From the NCBI GenBank assembly GCA_018816605.1, contig JAHIVS010000644.1:1-15550 (forward strand): DNA of 15,550 nt. The letters run 5' to 3'. The position numbers and the translations under genes are program-made. Each line of letters starts with the position of its first letter. The stretch's first letter is position 1. The stretch comes from Pseudomonadota bacterium. Its GTDB lineage: Bacteria; Desulfobacterota; Desulfobacteria; Desulfobacterales; Desulfobacteraceae. The notes under the pieces are model-generated. The model ran no database searches. It had not been told where the DNA came from and worked only from the letters and a program-made list of their open reading frames with translations. Positions 1 to 5,260 of the stretch are shown in pieces.

Positions 1-1049
1 AGTTCACCGGCTGCATGGGGGCCGAAAGCGACGAGCAGGGCTTTATTGATTTTGCTTCTCAGGGACCGGAAATTTTCCGTGGTCAGACCGGCACCGGCAA
101 TGCCGGTGGTGCTCATTTCCGTTATGGGCCTTGTGCCGCAGAGTTTCTGGTACAATGTAGAAATGGCATCCCGGTTTTCATCCAGGGCAGATATGTCCAT
201 AAAACAGTCATGGCAGCCGGCGCAGGTGTCGGTTTTCTTTGGGCATTGTTTTTTCTGCATGGCGAAAAACGCGTAAAGCGCCATGTGGGACGGCATCAGA
301 TCCAGTTCAAGGGTTTTGAAGGAAATCTTTCCCAAAGGCAGGTTGACCGTCAGGCAGGGGTCTTCTTCCTTGATGAGAGACAGCATCAATGTTGCCGGAT
401 CTTTTGGCTCCTGAAGCTGGTCGGATGAAAGCTGACCTCTGATGGAGATAAAGGGGATGGGGACCAGGGTGACCCGGGCAAACCGGGTTTCCTTGTAATA
501 GGGCAGTCCCTTTGGGTCATGCAGCTCTATCTTGCGGGATATCCGGGGCGGGTAGAAAAAATCCCGGTTGGATTCAAATTCCGGTGTGACCAGGACATGA
601 TAGAGACGGTCCTGGGGACGGCCATAGAGCTGGGCCGCCAGGGTCAGGCAGGAACTCATGGTTTTTCTGCCGCCGGCAACGGAAAAGAAAATTGCTGTGT
701 TTTTTGCTAAGGTCAATTGAAATGCCAGATCCAGGCACCTGGCCAGCAATCTTTCATTGTCATGTGCAGATACAATATCCTCAAGCTCATTGCCGTATTC
801 ATCCGTGACCCCGTGCACCCGGGAATGGTCAAACAGTATCCGGTTCTTTTCAAACCCGTATTCCTCAAGATATCTGTAAAAATGACCTTGCGGGCCGCCG
901 ATCAACTGGGAATAGATTTTTTCTTTGCCGTTCCGGGTGGTGATGATATGGATCTCATCCACGGCCTGATTGTTCTGATGAAGCGCATAGAGGGTTTCCG
1001 TGATCACCTGGGGCGTCATCCCGGTGACGGCCAGAAGAATATTTTTCAT
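1..1049 (-). CDS. CRISPR-associated CARF protein, NE0113 family (partial, runs off left edge)
   Basis: This reading frame is open from an ATG at 1049 to the window edge, giving 349 visible residues with no stop. The N-terminus (ILLAVTGMTPQVITETLYAL, residues 4-23) and the SVAGGRKTMS motif (123-132) match the CARF fold of the NE0113 family (TIGR02584/PF09623), which databases now often label 'CRISPR-associated ring nuclease Csm6'. CARF proteins bind the cyclic oligoadenylates made by type III CRISPR complexes and act as effectors or as ring nucleases that end the signal. Residues 269-282 hold four cysteines (C269, C276, C279, C282) that could bind zinc. Residues about 325-340 look like the helical C-terminal part of the family, possibly a winged helix. 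No clear HEPN R-x4-6-H motif is seen outside the CARF part, but the C-terminus is missing. The start overlaps the cas6 stop as ATGA, so the two are probably translationally coupled. Family is confident; activity is inferred. Confidence 0.85.
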   Translation of the reverse strand, partial: MKNILLAVTGMTPQVITETLYALHQNNQAVDEIHIITTRNGKEKIYSQLIGGPQGHFYRYLEEYGFEKNRILFDHSRVHGVTDEYGNELEDIVSAHDNERLLARCLDLAFQLTLAKNTAIFFSVAGGRKTMSSCLTLAAQLYGRPQDRLYHVLVTPEFESNRDFFYPPRISRKIELHDPKGLPYYKETRFARVTLVPIPFISIRGQLSSDQLQEPKDPATLMLSLIKEEDPCLTVNLPLGKISFKTLELDLMPSHMALYAFFAMQKKQCPKKTDTCAGCHDCFMDISALDENRDAISTLYQKLCGTRPITEMSTTGIAGAGLTTENFRSLRSKINKALLVAFGPHAAGE

Positions 1050-1987
1050 GCAATGATCTCTGCTTTTATTTTTCCTAGCCCGAATGTGGTCTGTTTACCC
1101 AGGTGGACCTGTTCGCAGAATTCCATCAGGGGCAGGTATTCCCCGATAGGGCCTTCATAGGTCACGGAACCGGTCATGCCGCCCATGAGCATTTTTTCAT
1201 CCTGGCGGAAGGAATAGCGCTGCCAGTCAAACCAGGAAAGATTTCCGGCAATTGTTTTGACGGTTTCCGCTTTTTTGACAAGACCGGTATAATCCAGAGC
1301 AGGTTCCCCATCTCCATAGGCATTCATGAGGGAAGAGATTCTTCGGAGCATGGATCTGACGAGGAGATGAAAGGGCAGATCCGCCTGAAGCCTGTTGTCG
1401 AATTTCAGACGAAGGGGGGTTTCCAGGGTCAGCCTGAGACAAAGATCCGTGTCCCCTGGTTTTGGAGAAGCGTTCAGATCCAGCCTGTTCATTGGGCCGG
1501 TTTTTGTGAGTTTGTGATCCGCGGATGAATAGATGGATAACCCAGTACAAGAGACATTTTCAAGCTGAAATTGTCCCCGTTTTCCATTTAATTTTTTCCC
1601 GATACCGATTCTGCCCATCTGCTCAAACGCATATATAAAATAAGGAAGCCAGGTGTTTGCCTCTCCCATCAGCAACAGGGAAAAATCAAAAGACGAACCT
1701 GCCGGGAAAAGGGTGTCCGGGGTCAGCGGGGGTTCTATCACAAACGGATGCGGCGGTGCGGCCATGCGAACATCTTTTGCATTGGCTGAAACAGGGATCT
1801 CAAAAACCCGTGAATAGACACAGGTCGCTTTGAGCAGGCAGGTTCCGCATTCCTGCTGTTTTAAGGCGCAGACCACTTTTTTCAAGGCCCGACCGAACAC
1901 CCCGCGGAAAGTTGATCCTTTGTAGCAGGGAAGTGCTGCATCGGTTTCAAGACAGCAAGTGAAGTTGTATCGCTCAAAAAGCATCAT
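1046..1987 (-). CDS. cas6: CRISPR pre-crRNA processing endoribonuclease Cas6
   Basis: This gene encodes about 313 residues of a RAMP-fold Cas6 (PF10040 type), the nuclease that cuts CRISPR precursor RNA in the repeats to give crRNAs. Evidence is the N-terminal FERYNFTCCLE strand, the STFRGVFGRAL segment (about 25-34), a cysteine set C40, C47, C50, C56 found in this subfamily, and the C-terminal glycine-rich loop HLGKQTTFGLGK (about 295-306). The frame extends upstream to a GTG at 2026, but that codon has no ribosome-binding site. GGAGGA lies directly before tandem ATG codons at 1987 and 1984, so one of these is the likely start; 1984 gives the better, though still short, spacing. The stop overlaps the start of the CARF gene by 4 bases. 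No interference-complex genes are in the window, so they should lie to the left or elsewhere. The catalytic residue cannot be assigned by eye. Confidence 0.85.
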   Translation of the reverse strand: MMLFERYNFTCCLETDAALPCYKGSTFRGVFGRALKKVVCALKQQECGTCLLKATCVYSRVFEIPVSANAKDVRMAAPPHPFVIEPPLTPDTLFPAGSSFDFSLLLMGEANTWLPYFIYAFEQMGRIGIGKKLNGKRGQFQLENVSCTGLSIYSSADHKLTKTGPMNRLDLNASPKPGDTDLCLRLTLETPLRLKFDNRLQADLPFHLLVRSMLRRISSLMNAYGDGEPALDYTGLVKKAETVKTIAGNLSWFDWQRYSFRQDEKMLMGGMTGSVTYEGPIGEYLPLMEFCEQVHLGKQTTFGLGKIKAEIIA

Positions 1988-2103
1988 TCCTCCAGAACCT
2001 TCTAATTTTAAAAACAGGTAATGCACTTATGGAAATTGAACTTATATAAAAAAGTGCACTATGTATATAGATGCAACGTTGTCGTTGGATTTTTAGCTGT
2101 TTG

Positions 2104-2180
2104 CGCCTATCTCCAATCTTAAACCACGAAACGGGATTTCTTAAGTGGAAACTGCGCTCTATTGTTTCGTGATATAGGCG
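2104..2180 (+). repeat. Nested inverted repeats
   Basis: CGCCTAT at 2104-2110 is complementary to ATAGGCG at 2174-2180, and inside it CACGAAAC at 2125-2132 is complementary to GTTTCGTG at 2164-2171. Together they could fold into one long stem with an asymmetric internal loop. The outer right arm shares four bases with the left arm of the terminator-like hairpin at 2177-2201, so the two structures exclude each other. The function is unknown. Confidence 0.5.
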
Positions 2181-2201
2181 ACCTACAAGTCGCCCGTTTT
2201 T
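2177..2201 (+). terminator. Terminator-like hairpin (plus strand)
   Basis: GGCGAC (2177-2182) and GTCGCC (2189-2194) form a 6-bp GC-rich stem around a 6-base loop, followed by CG and five T residues (2197-2201). This is a plausible Rho-independent terminator for plus-strand transcription, yet no plus-strand gene is recognised upstream. It could end transcription diverging from cas6 or a small RNA. Confidence 0.45.
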
Positions 2202-2304
2202 CTGCTGCCTTGGATACTTTTATGATAAATTCCTCTTGTTCTTTCATAACACCATGGTGGGCAATGTTGGGAAGCAACCTGAGCGCCATGTTTCTGTCTT
2301 TAAT

Positions 2305-2331
2305 GCGTTAAATCCCCGCGCCTTAACGCGG
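2305..2331. repeat. Compact inverted repeat
   Basis: GCGTTAA (2305-2311) is complementary to TTAACGC (2323-2329). Alternatively CCGCG (2316-2320) pairs with CGCGG (2327-2331). It is not followed by a T-run, so it is not an obvious terminator. It may be a recombination site or the edge of a mobile element; integron attC consensus boxes do not fit on either strand. Confidence 0.45.
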
Positions 2332-2368
2332 AACATACACCCAACAGGGCCGCTGGAGGCATCTTTGA

Positions 2369-2604
2369 TCACAATTCCTTATGAACCTCCTTTTTGACTG
2401 TGCCTTTCATGAGTACCTCAGCTAGGGTTTGCTTGTCCAGAGTAGAATGCTTCCGGTCGCAATTATAGTAGTCGAAATAGACATATAGCCTTAGCTACAA
2501 CGAGCGTCCAATGAGTTCGACAGCTCCCATGAAAGAATGTAGCGGCTATACCAGTCGATTACAGTACTCAAATACATGAACCCGAGCCTCATCGGGATGT
2601 ACGT
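2369..2604 (-). pseudogene. Decayed IS3-family transposase (OrfB) remnant
   Basis: Two minus-strand pieces resemble the IS3-family DDE transposase. The first (2604 down to 2491) reads TYIPMRLGFMYLSTVIDWYS and continues RYILSWELSNSLDARCS before a TAA; it resembles the integrase-core segment after the first catalytic Asp. The second (2485 down to the TGA at 2369) reads YVYFDYYNCDRKHSTLDKQT followed by LAEVLMK, like the C-terminal 'YFEFYN.ERPH..L...TP.E' end. The pieces are in different frames, and the segment between them, which carries the second Asp and the Glu, is missing. The N-terminal part is missing too. The element is therefore an internally deleted, inactive relic. Terminal inverted repeats were not found. 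Confidence 0.75.
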
Positions 2605-2692
2605 GCTCCCCTGTAAGTACCTTTTTCACAAAATATCACATTACATAAAATTAAAATGATGGACAGATGATGGACAACACCCCCCTGAAAGC

Positions 2693-2724
2693 AAAAAAGG
2701 CTTTCAGCCAAAAAGCTGAAAACC
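2693..2724 (-). terminator. Rho-independent terminator of tRNA-Gln
   Basis: Read on the minus strand, GGTTTTCAGC (2724-2715) pairs with GCTGAAAGCC (2708-2699) in a 10-bp stem with one G-U pair and a 6-base loop. Six T residues follow (2698-2693). It starts 15 bases past the tRNA 3' end, so it fits as the terminator of the single-gene tRNA transcript. Confidence 0.8.
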
Positions 2725-2738
2725 TGATGCTGTTAAAG

Positions 2739-2812
2739 TGGCTGGGTGATAAGGATTTGAACCTTAATTGACGGAGTCAGAGTCCGTAGTCCTGCCGTTG
2801 GACGATCACCCA
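2739..2812 (-). tRNA. tRNA-Gln (anticodon CTG)
   Basis: A 74-base tRNA folds on the minus strand. The 7-bp acceptor stem is TGGGTGA/TCACCCA with discriminator G and an encoded CCA (2741-2739). The D stem is GTCC/GGAC. The anticodon stem ACGGA/TCCGT encloses the loop CTCTGAC, with anticodon CTG at 2780-2778. The T stem is TAAGG/CCTTA with loop TTCAAAT. The U1-A72 pair and G73 are glutamine identity features. It decodes CAG. Its 3' end faces the IS relic and the cas genes, the usual side for elements that integrate into tRNA genes. Confidence 0.93.
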
Positions 2813-2830
2813 GCATATTTAACGTCTGGG

Positions 2831-2859
2831 TATATACATCAAACCCGGAAGTGAGTCAA
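2831..2859 (-). promoter_or_regulatory. Sigma-70 promoter of tRNA-Gln
   Basis: On the minus strand, TTGACT (2859-2854) and TATATA (2836-2831) are separated by exactly 17 bases and lie 18 bases upstream of the mature tRNA 5' end. The -35 box matches 5 of 6 consensus bases and the -10 box 4 of 6. Confidence 0.65.
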
Positions 2860-2986
2860 GAATAAATTTGGCTGAATCTTTGGTAATTGCCCATGAAATA
2901 TGATAGGTTTTCGATCAGAAGAAGATGGGATAAAGATGGCTTTTACCCCGGCCCAAGGAAATATTGGGCTCGGAAGAGTGCCAGGA

Positions 2987-3016
2987 TTGCTCAAGTTTGG
3001 GAATCGATTTTAAAAT
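2987..3016 (+). promoter_or_regulatory. Possible promoter of the ABM-larE-DUF296 group
   Basis: TTGCTC (2987-2992) and TAAAAT (3011-3016) are 18 bases apart, 23 bases upstream of the ATG at 3040. A hairpin (GCCCAA 2951-2956 with TTGGGC 2964-2969) lies just upstream. The boxes are imperfect, so this is tentative. Confidence 0.3.
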
Positions 3017-3039
3017 GCTGTTTTACCAGGAGAAAGGGT

Positions 3040-3324
3040 ATGGCTGTAACCGTATTGATCAAAAGAAAGGTAACATGCGGCAACGGGGAGCTTCTGGAAA
3101 ATCTCTACCAGGAGCTGGTTGAACTTGCCAAGGAGCAGAAGGGGTATCTAGGGGCTGATACCCTGCGCCGGGTGGATGTCCCGGATGAGTATCTGATCAT
3201 TTCCAGGTGGGAACAAATTGAAGACTGGTCAAAATGGTTGATAAGTGAAGGCCGGAGGGCGTTTCAGGAGAGGATTGATGCCTTGACCGATTCAAAAACG
3301 AGATTTGAGATATATGAGCATTAA
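3040..3324 (+). CDS. Antibiotic biosynthesis monooxygenase (ABM) fold protein
   Basis: This is a 94-residue protein with the ferredoxin-like ABM/Dabb fold. It has an N-terminal beta strand (AVTVLIKRKV), a helix (LLENLYQELVELAKEQKGYL), the 'G..GADTLRRVD.PDEYLIISRWE' strand pair (about 41-65), a W..W...EGRRAFQERI helix, and a closing strand RFEIYEH. Members are small oxygenases, heme-degrading enzymes or binding proteins; the substrate here cannot be told. The ATG at 3040 is chosen because AGGAG lies 7 bases before it and the fold begins there. The same frame is open back to an ATG at 2887, but that stretch is basic, low in hydrophobic pattern and without a ribosome-binding site. The stop overlaps the larE start by 11 bases, suggesting coupling. 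Confidence 0.75.
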   Translation: MAVTVLIKRKVTCGNGELLENLYQELVELAKEQKGYLGADTLRRVDVPDEYLIISRWEQIEDWSKWLISEGRRAFQERIDALTDSKTRFEIYEH

Positions 3325-4144
3325 GGAAATTACACCGGAATGCACGGATAAACGCAGGGTTCTGGAAGATGGGTTAAAAGGAATGAAAAGGGTTGCCCTG
3401 GCATTTTCAGGCGGGGTGGATTCTACCTTTCTTTTGGCCCTGGCAAGCCGGGCTGGCCTTGAAAAAGTTCTGGCCATCACCGTATCTTCCCCGTTTTTCA
3501 CCAGGGCGGAAAAAGCGCTTGCCCGAAAACTGGCCAACTCTCTGGGGGTGGCGCATATTTGTCTGGACCTGGATATTCTGGAAAAAAATGAAGTGGTGCA
3601 AAATACCCCCGAAAGATGTTATTTTTGCAAGGGCCACATTTTTTCATTGGTTCGAAAAACAGCGATTCACCATGGAATAGACAGGTTCCTCCACGCCGTT
3701 AATACAGATGATCTGGGTGATTTCCGACCCGGGCTTGCGGCGGCAAAAGAGTTGGGATTTGTTGCGCCCCTGGCGGATGCCGGGTTTTCAAAACAAGAAA
3801 TCAGGGCCTGTTCGCGACAAATGGGACTTGCAACCTGGGATCTAGCATCCCAGTCCTGTCTGGCCACCCGAATTCCCTACCATGAACCGATTACCCGGGA
3901 GAAGCTTGGGATGATCGCCCAGGGGGAGGCTTTTTTGCGGGAACTTGGCTTTGGCAATGTCCGGGTCCGGTGCCATGGTACCATGGCCCGGATTGAAATG
4001 GAGCCGGGGCAGATTTTGACCCTGGCCCAAAAGGATATGCGCCAGAGGGTATCCCGGGGGTTGAAACAAATCGGGTTTAGCTATGTTGCCTTTGACCTTG
4101 ACGGGTATACACCCGGGAATATGAATAACTTTTTAACACAATGA
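3314..4144 (+). CDS. larE: LarE-type ATP-dependent sulfur transferase (PP-loop)
   Basis: The 276-residue product carries the PP-loop SGGVDST (32-38), which binds ATP to adenylate a carboxylate, and the LarE signatures 'NTDDLGDFRPGL' (about 130-141), 'PLADAGFSKQEIRA' and 'SCLATRIPY' (181-189). LarE inserts sulfur into pyridinium dicarboxylate during synthesis of the nickel-pincer nucleotide cofactor of lactate racemase-like enzymes. Three cysteines stand out: C102 and C105 (RCYFCK) and C182. In the Lactiplantibacillus enzyme one cysteine is sacrificed as sulfur donor, whereas homologues with three cysteines hold a [4Fe-4S] cluster and can turn over; this one fits the second type. No larA, larB or larC is nearby, so the cofactor role is inferred. 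The frame is also open from a TTG at 3305, but the ATG at 3314 is preferred. Confidence 0.85.
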   Translation: MSIKEITPECTDKRRVLEDGLKGMKRVALAFSGGVDSTFLLALASRAGLEKVLAITVSSPFFTRAEKALARKLANSLGVAHICLDLDILEKNEVVQNTPERCYFCKGHIFSLVRKTAIHHGIDRFLHAVNTDDLGDFRPGLAAAKELGFVAPLADAGFSKQEIRACSRQMGLATWDLASQSCLATRIPYHEPITREKLGMIAQGEAFLRELGFGNVRVRCHGTMARIEMEPGQILTLAQKDMRQRVSRGLKQIGFSYVAFDLDGYTPGNMNNFLTQ

Positions 4145-4151
4145 GAGAAAC

Positions 4152-4595
4152 ATGAAATATTCATTGGCCAAACCTGGGCGGATTTTTGTTGTTCGCCTTG
4201 AAGATGGTGATGTGGTCCATGAGGCCATTGAAGCCTTTGCCATGGAACAAGGGATCCTTGCAGCTTCCATGATTATTCTGGGCGGGGCGGATGCCGGCAG
4301 CACCCTTGTGGTAGGACCTGAACAGGGCCGCGTATCAAAGATTGTGCCGAAAACCCGGATCTTGGACAATGTCCATGAAGTGTGTGGCACCGGCACCTTG
4401 TTTCCCGATGAAGGCGGAAAACCAGTACTGCATTTGCACATGGCCTGTGGCCGGGGGTTTTCAACGGTGGCGGGGTGTGGGCGAAATGGGGTCCGGGTGT
4501 GGCAGGTAATGGAGGTTATTGTGCATGAGCTTCTGGATTCAACCGGTGTGAGAAAAAAAGACAATGCAACGGGTTTTGATCTGCTGATTCCCTGA
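4152..4595 (+). CDS. DUF296 / PPC-domain protein
   Basis: A single DUF296 (PPC, 'PD1-like DNA-binding') domain fills the 147 residues. Seen are 'GRIFVVRLEDGDVV' (9-22), 'ILAASMIILGGADAG' (35-49), 'CGTGTLFPDEGGKPVLHLHM' (78-97) and the closing 'VWQVMEVIVHELL' strand. The H94-x-H96 pair is the usual metal site of bacterial members. The third histidine of many relatives (in GGHL) is replaced by the 'GCGRNGV' variant. Plant relatives with an added AT-hook bind DNA; the bacterial role is unknown, so no function is assigned. It starts 7 bases after larE with AGAGAAAC upstream and is probably in the same transcript. Confidence 0.8.
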   Translation: MKYSLAKPGRIFVVRLEDGDVVHEAIEAFAMEQGILAASMIILGGADAGSTLVVGPEQGRVSKIVPKTRILDNVHEVCGTGTLFPDEGGKPVLHLHMACGRGFSTVAGCGRNGVRVWQVMEVIVHELLDSTGVRKKDNATGFDLLIP

Positions 4596-4618
4596 TGCCA
4601 GGGGGGTGGGCCAGGTTG

Positions 4619-4681
4619 CCATGAAGAACATGAAGGGATTGTTCTCTCTCGCTTCATGCATCTTCATGGTTGTTTCATTCT
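4619..4681. terminator. Long hairpin between convergent genes, probable terminator
   Basis: CCATGAAGAACATGAAG (4619-4635) pairs with CTTCATGCATCTTCATGG (4652-4669) as 7 and 8-9 bp blocks around a small internal loop, with a 16-base apical loop. T-rich sequence (4670-4681) follows on the plus strand. It lies between the ends of the DUF296 gene and ndk, so it could stop plus-strand transcription and perhaps both directions. The T-tract is interrupted, so it is not a classical terminator. Confidence 0.5.
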
Positions 4682-4703
4682 CCGGATCAGAACCGGGTCT
4701 GGG

Positions 4704-5123
4704 TTATCTGGCCTGGATTTCAAGGCCGTTAAAAAAGTAGCCGATCTCAAATGCTGCTGTTTCGACGGCATCGGATCCATGCACCACATTTTTTTCAATG
4801 TCGGTTGCAAAATCTTTTCGAATGGTGCCTTCTTCTGCATCTTTGAAATTGGTAGCTCCCATGAGCTTTCTATTTTTGGCAATCACCCCATCTCCTTCAA
4901 GAACCATTACCACAATGGGGCCTGATGTCATGAAATCGGTAAGGCTGTCAAAAAAAGGCCGTTCCCTGTGAACTGCATAAAATCCCTGGGCCTGGGGTTT
5001 GGACAGATGGAGCATTTTCATCGCGGCAATTTTAATGCCGGCAGTTTCAAAGCGTTTGATGACTTCACCGATGATGTTTTTTTTAACCCCATCGGGTTTG
5101 ATGATAGAGAGTGTTCTTTCCAC
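4704..5123 (-). CDS. ndk: Nucleoside diphosphate kinase
   Basis: The 139-residue cytoplasmic enzyme transfers the gamma phosphate of NTPs to NDPs through a phosphohistidine, balancing the (d)NTP pools. The family motifs are present: [11 protein letters not shown] (3-13), the arginine-rich '[10 protein letters not shown]' (52-61), '[14 protein letters not shown]' (68-81) and the active-site NVVHGSD with His115. Length is normal (about 140). The start is a GTG at 5123 with AAGGA 7 bases upstream; the longer frame from 5183 adds a low-complexity tail unlike the family. The gene stands alone on the minus strand, convergent with the DUF296 group and divergent from coaE. Confidence 0.97.
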   Translation of the reverse strand: MERTLSIIKPDGVKKNIIGEVIKRFETAGIKIAAMKMLHLSKPQAQGFYAVHRERPFFDSLTDFMTSGPIVVMVLEGDGVIAKNRKLMGATNFKDAEEGTIRKDFATDIEKNVVHGSDAVETAAFEIGYFFNGLEIQAR

Positions 5124-5169
5124 GTGTTTTTCCTTTTTGTTGCAATTAAAAAAAAAATTTAAAACGGGC

Positions 5170-5196
5170 TTGAAAAATAGCACACCAGTGTATTAT
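5170..5196 (+). promoter_or_regulatory. Candidate coaE promoter overlapping the ndk promoter
   Basis: TTGAAA (5170-5175) and TATTAT (5191-5196) stand on the plus strand, but the 15-base spacer is short. The -10 box overlaps the minus-strand TATAAT of ndk, so the two divergent promoters could not both be occupied if both are real. Confidence 0.3.
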
Positions 5197-5197
5197 A
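5192..5197 (-). promoter_or_regulatory. Candidate -10 box of the ndk promoter
   Basis: A perfect TATAAT occurs on the minus strand at 5197-5192, 68 bases upstream of the ndk GTG. At 16-18 bases spacing only weak -35 matches are found, so an activator or an extended region may be needed. Confidence 0.4.
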
Positions 5198-5260
5198 AGT
5201 CAATGTCTATGAAGCATATCCCCAATGAAACAAACACAATAACAGGACCTTAAGCGGCAA

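Larger units (their letters stand above)
1988..2368. other. Gene-poor region between cas6 and the IS remnant
   Basis: No recognisable gene lies here. It holds AT-rich DNA upstream of cas6 (about 2040-2070, presumably its promoter region, though no convincing -35/-10 pair is visible), an 8-base palindrome CAACGTTG at 2074-2081, two nested inverted repeats with a terminator-like hairpin (2104-2201), and a compact inverted repeat at 2305-2331. A 56-codon minus-strand frame (2119-2289, ATG to TAA) is open but resembles nothing I recognise and has no clear ribosome-binding site. The region is probably a patchwork of decayed mobile DNA. Confidence 0.6.

Noticed and set aside
70..75. HEPN nuclease motif in the CARF protein (residues R70 to H75, R-x4-H)
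   Set aside because: It lies inside the CARF fold rather than in a C-terminal HEPN domain, so it is probably chance. The given numbers are residue positions; the codons lie at 842-825.
15..1160. Plus-strand frames over the CARF gene
   Set aside because: They are shadows of the continuous minus-strand CARF frame, which has family motifs throughout.
2305..2331. Integron attC site
   Set aside because: GTTRRRY and RYYYAAC boxes do not fit properly on either strand, and the spacing is far too short for an attC.
1988..2738. CRISPR array next to cas6
   Set aside because: No direct repeat of 25-40 bases recurs at regular spacing; the only tandem repeat is 10 bases long and occurs twice.
2887..3039. 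N-terminal extension of the ABM protein from an ATG at 2887
   Set aside because: The added 51 residues are basic and unlike the fold, there is no ribosome-binding site, and a good AGGAG with proper spacing precedes the ATG at 3040.
5124..5183. Longer ndk start at 5183
   Set aside because: The added 20 residues are low in complexity and absent from the family; the GTG at 5123 has a proper ribosome-binding site and the family N-terminus.
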